Shown here one piece after another: positions 1 through 8,417 of a stretch of DNA of 11,149 nucleotides. The notes under the pieces were generated by a model. That model was not told where the DNA came from and did no database searches. It saw only the letters and a list, made by a program, of their open reading frames with translations. Source of the DNA: Thermoplasmata archaeon (GTDB lineage: Archaea; Thermoplasmatota; Thermoplasmata; Thermoplasmatales; Thermoplasmataceae); assembly GCA_021811525.1 (NCBI GenBank), contig JAJZOK010000040.1:1-11149 (forward strand), read 5' to 3'. The translations under genes were made by a program, and so were the position numbers. Each line of letters starts with the position of its first letter. Position 1 is the first letter of the stretch.

Positions 1-242
1 CTCCCTCGGGTTCAAACTTCACAGTAACCATGAATGTTACAAACACGGGCAGTGTGACCCTGAACATGAATCACACAAACATACTGGTTAACGGGAGCCT
101 CGTTAACTTTACATATAGCGGCCAATACCTGTTTCCCCTGGGAAACGACACAGTAGTGTTTACCACAGGAGCAGGAATACATGAAGTGGAAATGGTGTTT
201 AACACGGGATATGAAAAATTTGAAAAGGTAGTGATACCCTAA
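1..242 (+). CDS. arlF: Archaellum stator-like protein ArlF (FlaF), C-terminal part only
   Basis: This is the 3' end of a gene that starts before the window. The frame is open from base 3 and stops with TAA at 240-242, giving about 79 residues. The visible part reads as an extracellular beta-sandwich. It has the pattern VTMNVTNTGSVTL near its beginning, the 'NTG' strand-turn typical of ArlF/ArlG domains, followed by alternating hydrophobic strands and no membrane helix. In the family, ArlF has an N-terminal membrane helix and a pseudo-periplasmic domain that binds the S-layer and acts with ArlG as a stator for the archaellum motor. The call rests mainly on position, directly before arlG in the conserved arlFGHIJ order, plus the fold pattern. 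The stop overlaps the arlG ATG by one base (TAATG), so translation is probably coupled. Six N-X-S/T sequons occur within about 50 residues. ArlF is more likely than a second ArlG-like protein, but the N-terminus is not visible. Confidence 0.75.
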   Translation, partial: PSGSNFTVTMNVTNTGSVTLNMNHTNILVNGSLVNFTYSGQYLFPLGNDTVVFTTGAGIHEVEMVFNTGYEKFEKVVIP

Positions 243-688
243 TGGCGTCAATGGCAACCTCGGAAATGATCTTCTTCATTGCCACGCTCATTCTAAGCAT
301 CAGCGTAGTAGGCGTGCTTGGTGGCCAGACCGCACATCTTGCCCTGGGTATGCAGAACTCTGCACAGGGTACATCCAGCCAGATCCAGACCAATTTCGAG
401 ATCATTAACGACCCAAGCAGCATACCATACCAGAATGGTTATGTGTTCTACATAAAGAACACTGGTGAAACCGGGATATATTTCACAAATACAACTGTAA
501 ATGTGCTAATAAACGGCACCCTGCTGTCGGGAAGCGAGATTAGCATGATTTCTCCAGGCAATTCAGGAGAGATCATGCCCAGCCAGGTTGGCGAGATAGT
601 TATCAACCTGACCATTCCCAGTGGATATAATGAAATAACTGTGTCGCTGGCCGATGGGCTGAGCAAGAACATGGAATTCCAAATTTAA
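242..688 (+). CDS. arlG: Archaellum stator-like protein ArlG (FlaG)
   Basis: This 148-aa protein has an N-terminal hydrophobic helix (about residues 8-28, IFFIATLILSISVVGVLGG) that should anchor it in the membrane. A pseudo-periplasmic beta-sandwich domain follows. The segment QIQTNFEIINDPSS (about residues 47-60) and VFYIKNTGETG (about 68-78) match the family hallmarks 'DFEIINDP' and 'YVKNTG'. ArlG forms filaments capped by ArlF and is thought to link the archaellum motor to the S-layer. The start ATG at 242 overlaps the arlF stop, and a GTGAT element at 231-235 sits at ribosome-binding distance. Length is normal for the family. Three N-glycosylation sequons (NTT, NGT, NLT) lie in the external domain. 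There is no cysteine and no second membrane segment. The gap to arlH is 10 nt, consistent with one operon. Confidence 0.92.
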   Translation: MASMATSEMIFFIATLILSISVVGVLGGQTAHLALGMQNSAQGTSSQIQTNFEIINDPSSIPYQNGYVFYIKNTGETGIYFTNTTVNVLINGTLLSGSEISMISPGNSGEIMPSQVGEIVINLTIPSGYNEITVSLADGLSKNMEFQI

Positions 689-689
689 T

Positions 690-696
690 GGTGAGG
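690..696 (+). promoter_or_regulatory. Ribosome binding site of arlH
   Basis: GGTGAGG lies two bases before the arlH ATG at 699. It matches the GGTGA core complementary to the archaeal 16S rRNA 3' end. The same heptamer appears before the arlJ ATG at 3005, which helps to fix that start. Confidence 0.75.
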
Positions 697-698
697 CA

Positions 699-1370
699 AT
701 GTATCTGAACTTTTCCCTTGAGGGGGACGAACTGGACAGGAGAATGGGTGGCGGCTTGTATCTCGGCCAGGTGATAACCATAGAAGGAGGCAGCGGGGCA
801 GGAAAGACACTCCTGTGTTTGAGATTAGCCTATGGTTTGATTAAACATAATACGACCGTCGCTTACATATCTTCCCAGTTCCCCATCAGGGAATTCATCA
901 ACGAGGCGGAATCGCTGGGCTACCCAATGATGAACGAAATACTTGCAGACCAGGTTTCCTTCATAACATCAGTGTTTCTCATGAGGAAGAACAGGAAAGC
1001 AACCCTAGACGAGCTCCTGAGCACGGAGCAGGTCAAGGACAAGCAGGTTCTCATAATAGATGCACTGAACCCTGAAATGTTCAGCGATTATGATGTGGGA
1101 GAATATTTCTCTAAACTGAGGAAATTCTCGGAAAACAGGATTGTTATCGTAACAATAAATCCTGCAGATGTCGGGAAAAACAACCTTTCCACTATACATG
1201 AGCTTTCCACAACTGTAATATCACTCACTACAAAGGATTTGGCAGGAGAAAGAAAGCATATGGTGGATCTGGTGAAATTCCCCATGGCCCTTAACTCATT
1301 CCAGCAGGCCATTCCATTCAGGATAGAACCTAAACGAGGATTGATAGTTGAAATATCAAGCGTGTCGTGA
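699..1370 (+). CDS. arlH: Archaellum ATP-binding regulatory protein ArlH (FlaH)
   Basis: This 223-aa RecA/KaiC-like P-loop protein has Walker A GGSGAGKT at residues 30-37 and a Walker B strand VLIID at 117-121. No acidic catalytic residue follows the Walker B Asp (next residues Ala-Leu). That fits the known family behaviour of ATP binding with little or no hydrolysis. In characterised archaea ArlH forms a ring under the motor, interacts with ArlI and ArlJ, and its nucleotide and phosphorylation state influences assembly and switching. There is no membrane segment, so it is cytosolic. The length is typical (about 220-240 aa). The start at ATG 699 is supported by GGTGAGG just upstream. The gene lies 10 nt after arlG and 9 nt before arlI, in the conserved arlGHIJ order. 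Confidence 0.96.
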   Translation: MYLNFSLEGDELDRRMGGGLYLGQVITIEGGSGAGKTLLCLRLAYGLIKHNTTVAYISSQFPIREFINEAESLGYPMMNEILADQVSFITSVFLMRKNRKATLDELLSTEQVKDKQVLIIDALNPEMFSDYDVGEYFSKLRKFSENRIVIVTINPADVGKNNLSTIHELSTTVISLTTKDLAGERKHMVDLVKFPMALNSFQQAIPFRIEPKRGLIVEISSVS

Positions 1371-1379
1371 GGATGCAAT

Positions 1380-2999
1380 ATGGCAGATTACGTGATATCA
1401 GATAGCCTTCAGGTTGCAGTTCAGAGGAACCCGCACCTTTTCGATTACATCAATGAATATAGAGCTCAGACGCAGCGGACTCCACAGTTCGTGCCTGTGC
1501 CTGACAACTCACTGAGGGATGTAACTTCCCTGGATATTATATATCCAGTGGGAGACCCAATATTTATTCATATATACACTGATAATGGAACAAAGATCTA
1601 CAAACCAATTGAACCAGACCTCACCATGGAGGAACTTGGCTTCATGGAACAGATTCTTGGGGTGATACTCAATTATGCGGCAGATTACCCTCCACCGGAG
1701 TCTGAGGAAGTGCTGGACCATAACCTTGAAGATATCTACAACAAAGCTGTGACTAATGGGTCAGCTAACAAAGTCAGGATGACATCAGTTACCATCCGGG
1801 CTGAACTTCGGGACAAAATGCTCTACAACATCAAGAAAGATGTCATAGGCCTAGGCCCCATTGAGCCACTTATCCGGGATTCCAACATTGAAGATATCAG
1901 TGGGATTGGTGCAAATGACATTTTCATTGTGCACAAGATATTCGGTTCCCTTAAGACTAGAGTTAGCTTTGGGGACAATGATCGCCTCTCAATATACAGC
2001 AAAAGGCTAAGCGAACGGGTTGGGAGGCCAGTTTCAGACAAGACCCCTATCGTTGATGCAACCCTTCCGGACGGCTCCAGGCTCTCAATTGTGTACAGCA
2101 GTGATGTTTCAACACGAGGGCCGAGCTTTACCATCAGGAAATTTGCAGATATTCCAATCAGCATTGTTCAGCTGGTAAGGTTCAACACACTTTCCGCTGA
2201 GGAAGCTGCCTACCTCTGGCTAGCGCTTGAGTATGGCCAAAGTGTATTCGTATGCGGTGAAACAGCCAGCGGAAAGACTACAGTTGTTAACGCGATGGTG
2301 CCCTTCATAAGGCCTGAATCCAAGATATTCAGCGCTGAAGATACCCCTGAAGTGAGAGCCCCGCAGGAGGCTTGGCAGCAACTTGTAACTAGAGAAAGGG
2401 GGGCCGAGGAGAGCAGGGTTACCCTGTTCGATCTCTTAAAGACTGCATTGAGATCAAGACCGAATTACATCATTGTAGGAGAAATTCGAGGTGCCGAAGG
2501 ATCCATGGCCTTCCAGGCAATGCAAACTGGACACCCTGTCATTTCAACATTCCATGCGGCTTCCGTGAAGAAAATGATTCAAAGGTTCACAGGAACCCCA
2601 ATCAACATCCCTGTCACTTTCATGGATAACCTGAATATTGCCCTGATTCAGCAGGCTGTCTATGTGAACGGGAAATTCCTGAGGAGGACAACCAGCATAA
2701 ACGAGATCGAAGGATACTTCGAGGAACTTGGTGGAGTATCAACCAAGCAGGTATTCCAGTGGGACGCGACTAACGATAAGCACGTATTCAGGGGTCTCAA
2801 CAACAGTTACATCTTGGAGAAGAGAATAGCCCAGACAGCGGGAATGACGGACCCGAAGGCAATTTACGACGAGCTGTTCAAGCGTGCTAGGATCATTGAA
2901 TGGATGCTCAAGAACAACATAATGTCATATTACAAGGTCTTTGAGCTCATCAAGTCTTTCTACACCAAGGGTGCAGAATCAATACCGGTATATGGGTGA
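1380..2999 (+). CDS. arlI: Archaellum motor/assembly ATPase ArlI (FlaI)
   Basis: This is a 539-aa hexameric ATPase of the type II/IV secretion (GspE/PilT/VirB11) superfamily. It drives both assembly and rotation of the archaellum from the cytoplasmic face of ArlJ. The N-terminal half (to about residue 250) is the regulatory domain, including the family stretch GLGPIEPLIRDSNIEDISG. The C-terminal RecA-like domain contains Walker A GETASGKT (293-300), the Asp-box region FSAEDTPEVRAP, Walker B IIVGE (364-368) followed by IRG, and the His-box segment TGHPVISTFHA (383-393). All catalytic elements look intact and the length is normal. The start is ATG 1380, with GTGAGG at 1367-1372 overlapping the arlH stop. 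An ATG at 1373 is in another frame. The stop TGA at 2997-2999 lies within the ribosome binding site of arlJ, so the two are translationally coupled. Confidence 0.98.
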   Translation: MADYVISDSLQVAVQRNPHLFDYINEYRAQTQRTPQFVPVPDNSLRDVTSLDIIYPVGDPIFIHIYTDNGTKIYKPIEPDLTMEELGFMEQILGVILNYAADYPPPESEEVLDHNLEDIYNKAVTNGSANKVRMTSVTIRAELRDKMLYNIKKDVIGLGPIEPLIRDSNIEDISGIGANDIFIVHKIFGSLKTRVSFGDNDRLSIYSKRLSERVGRPVSDKTPIVDATLPDGSRLSIVYSSDVSTRGPSFTIRKFADIPISIVQLVRFNTLSAEEAAYLWLALEYGQSVFVCGETASGKTTVVNAMVPFIRPESKIFSAEDTPEVRAPQEAWQQLVTRERGAEESRVTLFDLLKTALRSRPNYIIVGEIRGAEGSMAFQAMQTGHPVISTFHAASVKKMIQRFTGTPINIPVTFMDNLNIALIQQAVYVNGKFLRRTTSINEIEGYFEELGGVSTKQVFQWDATNDKHVFRGLNNSYILEKRIAQTAGMTDPKAIYDELFKRARIIEWMLKNNIMSYYKVFELIKSFYTKGAESIPVYG

Positions 3000-3001
3000 G
3001 G
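2995..3001 (+). promoter_or_regulatory. Ribosome binding site that fixes the arlJ start
   Basis: GGTGAGG lies three bases before ATG 3005 and is the same heptamer found before arlH. It overlaps a possible GTG start at 2996, which would bury the site inside the coding region. The ATG at 3005 is therefore the better start. Confidence 0.7.
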
Positions 3002-3004
3002 CCA

Positions 3005-4660
3005 ATGGCAGAGTTCAGGTTTCTGGGGACAGTTTCTAAGATAGAGTTTAAGAAGAGAGACCTGGCCATCATGGGCATTTCTCTTGTCCTGGTTGTTGTG
3101 GGGATAATTCTTTACAACCTTACTGGAATTCTATACCTCGCGGGGGCCGCTGCTGTCGGGGCAGTATTGGTTCTTTTCATTATTCTGCGGCCTGTGCTTG
3201 AACGGGATGTGGCCAAGACTGACATCAATTCAAATATACCTTATTTCATAACCGCTTTTGCAACCCTCTCAGTAAGTGCGGCAAACAGGATCGACATGCT
3301 GGAGCTCCTTTCCGAGAAGGAAAAACTAGGCAGGATCAGGGATGAGATCGCAAAATTGGTAAATCTGGTCAAGAACTGGAGAAGGGGCCTTTCCGAAGCT
3401 GCAATGTTTCTCTCATCCAGGTCACCGAGTGAAATTTTTGAGGATTTCCTCGCAAGGTTTGGCCATGCTATCAACAGCGGACAGGATTTTGAGGAATTTG
3501 TGAACAACGAAGCGGAGACCGTGATGAGCAATTTTGAAACCACCTATATTTCTGCCCTGTATACCTTCGACCTTTACAAGGACCTGTATGTTTCCATGCT
3601 GCTGTCTTTCGCATTTCTCATAACATTTGTAATGATAATGCCCATACTAATCAACATAAATATTATTCAGGTCCTGTCACTGAGCCTGCTTACCATAGTG
3701 CTTGGGGAGGCAATGCTTGTTTACGGAATCAAAGTAGTGCTGCCAAATGACCCTATATGGCACGACACCGGGATTAAGACGCCCCTGCAGATCAAGATTC
3801 GAAAGTACCTAATTATTGGAGGCGCCTCGTCAGTTGCCCTCCTTGTCATCTCCATATTGATAAATCTTCAGGCCAGGCTCCCTTTTTACTTCATAATATC
3901 CATAGTTGTAACTCCGCTCTTTGTTCCGGGTTATGTGGGCTCAAAAGCGGAAAAGATGGTTGCTAAGAAGGATGAGATGTTTGGAAGTTTCATAAGGTCA
4001 CTTGCAGGATCGGCAGCCGCAAGGGGAAACATGATAATAGAGGCCCTGAAGGCCATTGTACTGCATGACTTTGGTACACTGACCGCTGACATCAAGGCAC
4101 TCTACAGAAGGCTTGCATACAGGATCAATAACCTCTCTTCCTGGAAGAACTTCAGTGCAGATACCGGATCTCACCTTATAGAAGTGTTCTCAGAGAGTTT
4201 TGTTGAAAGTGTTGAACTTGGGGCAAACGCTGACAAGGCTGGATCTGTCGTCGCAGACAATTTCGACAGGGTTATAAGGCTGAGAAAGAGGAGACATGCC
4301 TCCGTTACAAGTTACGTTGGTGTCCTCTATGGCATAACTGGTGGACTTGCATTTTCCCTTGCAATTGCCTTTGGAGTGCTGCAGATCATAAACCAGGTTT
4401 TTTCCACTTTCAACGTTTCATCACTTAACTCCTTTGGCATATTCGTATCCCAGCCCCAGTCCTCAATATTCACCATAGAGGCTTTCATTGTTGCAATACT
4501 GCTCATACACTCGTTCATAGCAGGGACTGCGCTTAAAATCGCAGACGGTGGAAAAGTCGTACATGGACTGCATCATTTTGTCATCATGACCTGGATAGTA
4601 ACTGCTGTCATGTATGGTACACTGCAGGTTGTAAGCCTGATATTGGGCGGCTCCCTGTGA
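3005..4660 (+). CDS. arlJ: Archaellum polytopic membrane platform protein ArlJ (FlaJ)
   Basis: This 551-aa integral membrane protein belongs to the TadC/GspF-like (T2SSF) group and is the membrane anchor for ArlI and ArlH and the base of the archaellum. Hydrophobic stretches lie at roughly residues 20-37, 41-61, 195-215, 220-245, 267-288, 292-312, 436-460, 488-510 and 524-548. Two basic, helical cytoplasmic loops lie between them (about 65-190 and 315-430). This is the known ArlJ layout of two T2SSF domains. I chose ATG 3005 over an in-frame GTG at 2996 because GGTGAGG directly precedes it. The coding start falls just after the arlI stop, consistent with coupling. It is the last gene of the archaellum block: a 55-nt gap with a TATA-like element follows. 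No clear T-rich terminator is visible after the stop. Confidence 0.95.
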   Translation: MAEFRFLGTVSKIEFKKRDLAIMGISLVLVVVGIILYNLTGILYLAGAAAVGAVLVLFIILRPVLERDVAKTDINSNIPYFITAFATLSVSAANRIDMLELLSEKEKLGRIRDEIAKLVNLVKNWRRGLSEAAMFLSSRSPSEIFEDFLARFGHAINSGQDFEEFVNNEAETVMSNFETTYISALYTFDLYKDLYVSMLLSFAFLITFVMIMPILININIIQVLSLSLLTIVLGEAMLVYGIKVVLPNDPIWHDTGIKTPLQIKIRKYLIIGGASSVALLVISILINLQARLPFYFIISIVVTPLFVPGYVGSKAEKMVAKKDEMFGSFIRSLAGSAAARGNMIIEALKAIVLHDFGTLTADIKALYRRLAYRINNLSSWKNFSADTGSHLIEVFSESFVESVELGANADKAGSVVADNFDRVIRLRKRRHASVTSYVGVLYGITGGLAFSLAIAFGVLQIINQVFSTFNVSSLNSFGIFVSQPQSSIFTIEAFIVAILLIHSFIAGTALKIADGGKVVHGLHHFVIMTWIVTAVMYGTLQVVSLILGGSL

Positions 4661-4683
4661 TATTTCCGATTAATACGAGATAA

Positions 4684-4694
4684 TAATAATATAT
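4684..4694 (+). promoter_or_regulatory. Box A-like promoter element before the TPR gene
   Basis: The short gap after arlJ holds an AT-rich stretch, TAATAATATAT. Its TATA-like end lies about 22-29 bases before ATG 4716, near the usual box A distance from an archaeal transcription start. This suggests a leaderless mRNA beginning at or near that ATG. Read-through from the archaellum operon is also possible. Confidence 0.5.
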
Positions 4695-4715
4695 GAGTTG
4701 CACTCTAGAGCAGAG

Positions 4716-7700
4716 ATGGCGGAAGCCGCTACAATCAAGAAAGCCGTCAAGAGACTGAGACAGGCTGCCGAAGGCATGATTGCCTCAGCTGGAGAATCCA
4801 GAGAGGCAGCCCAGAAGGAATTCCTGGGTAGCCTTGAAGAACTGGAAGAATCCTGGGATTCAGGCCACATCTCCCCTGAAGATGATGCCTTCCTTGAAGT
4901 GGAAACCATATTTGAAAACCTTAAGGCAGCGGACCACGACGTATTCCTGATGGGCCTGGACAGAGTCCTTTCATTCGTCACAACATCACCGAAACTCTGG
5001 GACATGAAACTGTCTGAACTGAGTTCCATCGATGCATATTCTGAAATCCTAGGGCTACTTGGCATGGATAGGCCAATTTCCCTGAACGAAACCAATCTTG
5101 ATATCCTGAACAGGGCATCAAGGGAACTTGACCGTTATCCAGAAACTGTCGTATATCTCTCAGGAAAAGGGTCATACGACCGTGAACTCTTCCAGGGCGC
5201 CGTTTCTCAGGGGCTCGATTTGACTTCAAAGGCAGCAATACTAAGCAATTTCCTGGCTGGAAAGAATACCCAGTTGGCTGAGAATTTCCTGGAACTTATA
5301 CTTTCAAAAGGCGAAGATAACTGGGCGGAGATAAGGCTCATCGAACTTTTCGAGAAGGAAAACCATGAGAAATTCATTGAAGAAGTCCAGAAACTAGAAC
5401 CTGAAAAGATAACGGAACTTCAAGACCTGAGGAACATTGGGCTTCTCCTTTTGCGGAATGAAATGCCGTCTTTTACGGTCAAATTTGCACTGAATGGCCT
5501 AAAGCTTTTCCCGGAAGATTATGAACTCCTGAAGCTGAAGGGGGAAGCGTTGCTTAAACTCAATGAGACTGTTGAGTCTTACGAAATTTTCAAGCATCTT
5601 GCAAATAGAAATAATTCTGACATAGGTTCCATTAAGAATGCCATAAATCTGGCATTTTCGCAAAAACTCTATTCTGAGTGCCAACAGCTAATAGAGGCCT
5701 ATCCTGCCTCAATGGCAGACCCAGATGTTTTGGGCAAGAAAATAGAGTGTGAAATATCCAGTTCCAAATTCAATGAAGCAATTAAGGACCTGGATCAGGC
5801 ACTGGCCAAACATCCTGATGACAAGGGCCTCCTAAATCTCAAGTTGACTGTTCTCATAAAGCTTAACAAAGAAAGTGAGGCGTTCAACCTTGCAAGGGAC
5901 CTTATGGAGAAGGACCCTGAGAACCACGAAGCTACCTCTTATGCAATGAACTGGCTATTCAAACGCGGAGAATACGATTCCATAGTAACTTTATGCGAAG
6001 ACAATTCCAGCATCAAAACAAAATTCCATCCTATCTATGTAGCCTGTGAAATTTACGAGGATGAAAACAAATCAGCGTTGAGGGAACTTGCTGAACATCC
6101 CGAACTGATGGATTCCCCAGAAGTGGTGGATTCGATATTTTTCAATGTGCGGGATGATGATTTTCTCGGCAGGCTTGATGATATTTATGGGTCAAGAAAG
6201 AACAGGACCCCGTATTACAAGCTAGTTTCCAACCGTTTGAGGGGATTGCGTCCAAGGATGGACTCTCTGGATGATTCAATAATTGCAGGAAACACTTCTC
6301 AGGCCCTTGCCTACATATTTTCCTATGAATATTTTTCCACGAGGAACCCAGTTGTTCCCGACCGGATAAGAAGCATGCTATATACCTCGCAGTTCAAGGA
6401 GATAAGGGGACTTATGGATTTCCTCACCCAGATTTATGAGGGAAGATTCTCAGATGATGTCGTAGATTCTGCAAGATTTCTGTTCCCTTTAACTGAAGCT
6501 TACATCAAATTGGGCAAGCTGGACAAGGCAGAGGCACAGCTTAACCGCACCTCTCACTCAGAAGTTGACCCGTTCTACAGGTACGGCGTAGCCTTGATCG
6601 AATTCAGAAAAGGCGAATTCAGCACAGCCAGAAAGTATGCAGAGAGTGCCCATGACCGGCTAAGGAATGCAGACTTCCTGAAACTTCTCCTGAACATTGC
6701 GCTCGCTACCGATGAACAGAAGAAATTCAGGGAATATCTTGAAGAAATCGTTGGTATGAATATTCTGGATTTCTTTGACTTTTCAGAAATATACCAGACA
6801 TTAACAAAAAACAAACTCTGGGAAATGGCTACAATTCTCCTTTCCTTTGATGCAGAGGGGCACGTGCGGAACCCATGGATAGTGAAGCTCAGGCGCGACC
6901 TGGCTCTAGTCAACAAGGAGTACAAGAAAGCGGGTGAAGCATCCATGATTCTATTCAGCACAAACCAGTATGACCAGGATGACGTTTTCAGGCAGATAAG
7001 CATTTACCAGAGCTTAGGTAAGTCATCTGAGATCCTTAATTTCCTTATTGACCTGGAGACAGAAAACAGAACAATCTGGCTTGAACTTTTGATTGGAGAC
7101 ACCTATATGGGCTCCTCAAAATTCCAGGAAGCCCTCCAGCATTATTCAATTGCCATTTCCTTGGGGGCTGACCCGGAGAAGATAGAAAACTATGTGACTT
7201 CACTCATGGAAGTTGGAAAATTTGAGGAGTCGGAAGAACTCATTAAGAAATCAGATAATAAACTGCTTCAACTGAAACTACTCCAGAAGACTTCAGATAT
7301 TCAGGGAGCGATAGAACTTCTAGGAAAACTGACATTCAAGAAGGATGAGGACCAGGATATAGTTCGATATGCAGTGGACAACCTGTGGTACAACAGAGAT
7401 ATGAGAGATTTCCTGGTTAACCTGTACAAGCAGGAGGGTTACACTTGGCTGGGAAAAATTATTGCAACCAGGACTTTTGAGAGCAACGACACTAAACTTG
7501 CCCTTGAAGTTGCAAAGAACCTAAACAAGAACAACCCTGAGGACCTTGAGATAATAAATCTCTATGCAGAGCTTCTCATCAAGTCAGGCCAGAGGGAGGA
7601 CGCAATAGAACTCCTCCTGCAGAGCCTGAAATATTGTGATGAGTTCTCAAGGGGCCTGAACGTGACAAATACCCTGCTGAGGCTTTACTATGACGACCGG

Positions 7701-8417
7701 GATTACGAAGCGGTAATCCATTTTTACGAAACCAATCCGAAGTTCGTTGATGAAAGGAGCCTCCAGTTTGTCATAAGGAGCTACATGGAGGCAGATAACT
7801 TCGACATGGCTGAAAAGCTCATGGGAAGGTATGAAGGCACCCTCCTTACCAAGGAAACACACAATGAACTCAGGGAGGACCTTAAGACCAAGAAGGAATT
7901 TATGGAGACTATCTTCTATGTCAGCAGGCTCCTCAAACTCGAATACAAGGTGGGTAAGAAATTCGACAAGAAAGAGGCCTTCTATAAAGCGGATATTCCC
8001 ATTGAACAGATTGAGCCTGTGTTCCAGTTCCTTGCCAGCAGAGACTTTTACTTCGATGTAAATGAGGAAAAATATGAGATCCTGACAAGGGATGTTATAC
8101 AGAAAGCCGCCAAGACTGTAGACCTTGAAAGCCTCAAGGACCTATCCATAAACATAATTTTCAACAACCTCGACAGAAAGGACCCAGTCCTTGCCAGAAA
8201 TATATACATATACATAAAAGACCAGATGGAAATAGCCAGAAGGCCAAAACTGAAGGATGAGACACTTCTGAAACTACTAAGAGTTGCACTAAAGGAAAAC
8301 ATCAAGCAGGAAACGCTCCATATTGCATTCTTCCTAAAGATAGGCATATCTGAAGCCCTAGAAGTCATGACCCTCATGGAATACATGTCAAAGATGAACG
8401 AAGAGGGCGAAATCTGA
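4716..8417 (+). CDS. Giant TPR-like helical repeat protein (about 1233 aa), function unknown
   Basis: I do not recognise a named family. The protein is cytosolic, with no signal peptide or membrane helix, rich in Glu, Asp, Lys and Leu, and helical throughout. TPR-like helix pairs are recognisable at about residues 336-400 (DVLGKKIECEISSSKFNEAI, then KHPDD and EKDPENHEA turns), 590-645 (TEAYIKLGKLDKAEAQL, YRYGVALIEFRKGEFSTARK), 789-815 (LIGDTYMGSSKFQEALQHYS) and 945-970 (YAELLIKSGQREDAIELLLQ). Weaker repeats fill most of the rest. About residues 1080-1125 could form a winged helix (KADIPIEQIEPVFQFLASRD, then a short hairpin), followed by more helices. Such proteins usually act as protein-binding scaffolds. 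I chose ATG 4716 over the in-frame TTG at 4698 because a box A-like element places the transcript start near 4716. The M50 protease gene begins directly after its stop, so the two are probably co-translated. A role linked to the adjacent archaellum operon is possible but unproven. Confidence 0.88.
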   Translation: MAEAATIKKAVKRLRQAAEGMIASAGESREAAQKEFLGSLEELEESWDSGHISPEDDAFLEVETIFENLKAADHDVFLMGLDRVLSFVTTSPKLWDMKLSELSSIDAYSEILGLLGMDRPISLNETNLDILNRASRELDRYPETVVYLSGKGSYDRELFQGAVSQGLDLTSKAAILSNFLAGKNTQLAENFLELILSKGEDNWAEIRLIELFEKENHEKFIEEVQKLEPEKITELQDLRNIGLLLLRNEMPSFTVKFALNGLKLFPEDYELLKLKGEALLKLNETVESYEIFKHLANRNNSDIGSIKNAINLAFSQKLYSECQQLIEAYPASMADPDVLGKKIECEISSSKFNEAIKDLDQALAKHPDDKGLLNLKLTVLIKLNKESEAFNLARDLMEKDPENHEATSYAMNWLFKRGEYDSIVTLCEDNSSIKTKFHPIYVACEIYEDENKSALRELAEHPELMDSPEVVDSIFFNVRDDDFLGRLDDIYGSRKNRTPYYKLVSNRLRGLRPRMDSLDDSIIAGNTSQALAYIFSYEYFSTRNPVVPDRIRSMLYTSQFKEIRGLMDFLTQIYEGRFSDDVVDSARFLFPLTEAYIKLGKLDKAEAQLNRTSHSEVDPFYRYGVALIEFRKGEFSTARKYAESAHDRLRNADFLKLLLNIALATDEQKKFREYLEEIVGMNILDFFDFSEIYQTLTKNKLWEMATILLSFDAEGHVRNPWIVKLRRDLALVNKEYKKAGEASMILFSTNQYDQDDVFRQISIYQSLGKSSEILNFLIDLETENRTIWLELLIGDTYMGSSKFQEALQHYSIAISLGADPEKIENYVTSLMEVGKFEESEELIKKSDNKLLQLKLLQKTSDIQGAIELLGKLTFKKDEDQDIVRYAVDNLWYNRDMRDFLVNLYKQEGYTWLGKIIATRTFESNDTKLALEVAKNLNKNNPEDLEIINLYAELLIKSGQREDAIELLLQSLKYCDEFSRGLNVTNTLLRLYYDDRDYEAVIHFYETNPKFVDERSLQFVIRSYMEADNFDMAEKLMGRYEGTLLTKETHNELREDLKTKKEFMETIFYVSRLLKLEYKVGKKFDKKEAFYKADIPIEQIEPVFQFLASRDFYFDVNEEKYEILTRDVIQKAAKTVDLESLKDLSINIIFNNLDRKDPVLARNIYIYIKDQMEIARRPKLKDETLLKLLRVALKENIKQETLHIAFFLKIGISEALEVMTLMEYMSKMNEEGEI

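Noticed and set aside
4698..4715. TTG start adding six residues to the TPR protein
   Set aside because: It lies only a few bases after the TATA-like stretch, probably upstream of the transcription start; ATG 4716 fits better.
4670..5095. 141-aa open frame on the minus strand
   Set aside because: It is antisense to the well-supported TPR gene and promoter, and its serine/methionine-rich translation looks like a mirror of that coding sequence.
6575..7003. 142-aa open frame on the minus strand
   Set aside because: It lies wholly antisense inside the TPR gene, with the low-complexity composition typical of a reverse-strand shadow.
8197..8218. TATA-like stretch near the end of the TPR gene as a promoter for the M50 gene
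   Set aside because: It is about 200 bases upstream of the M50 start, in codons for a Tyr/Ile-rich helix; co-translation from the TPR transcript is simpler.
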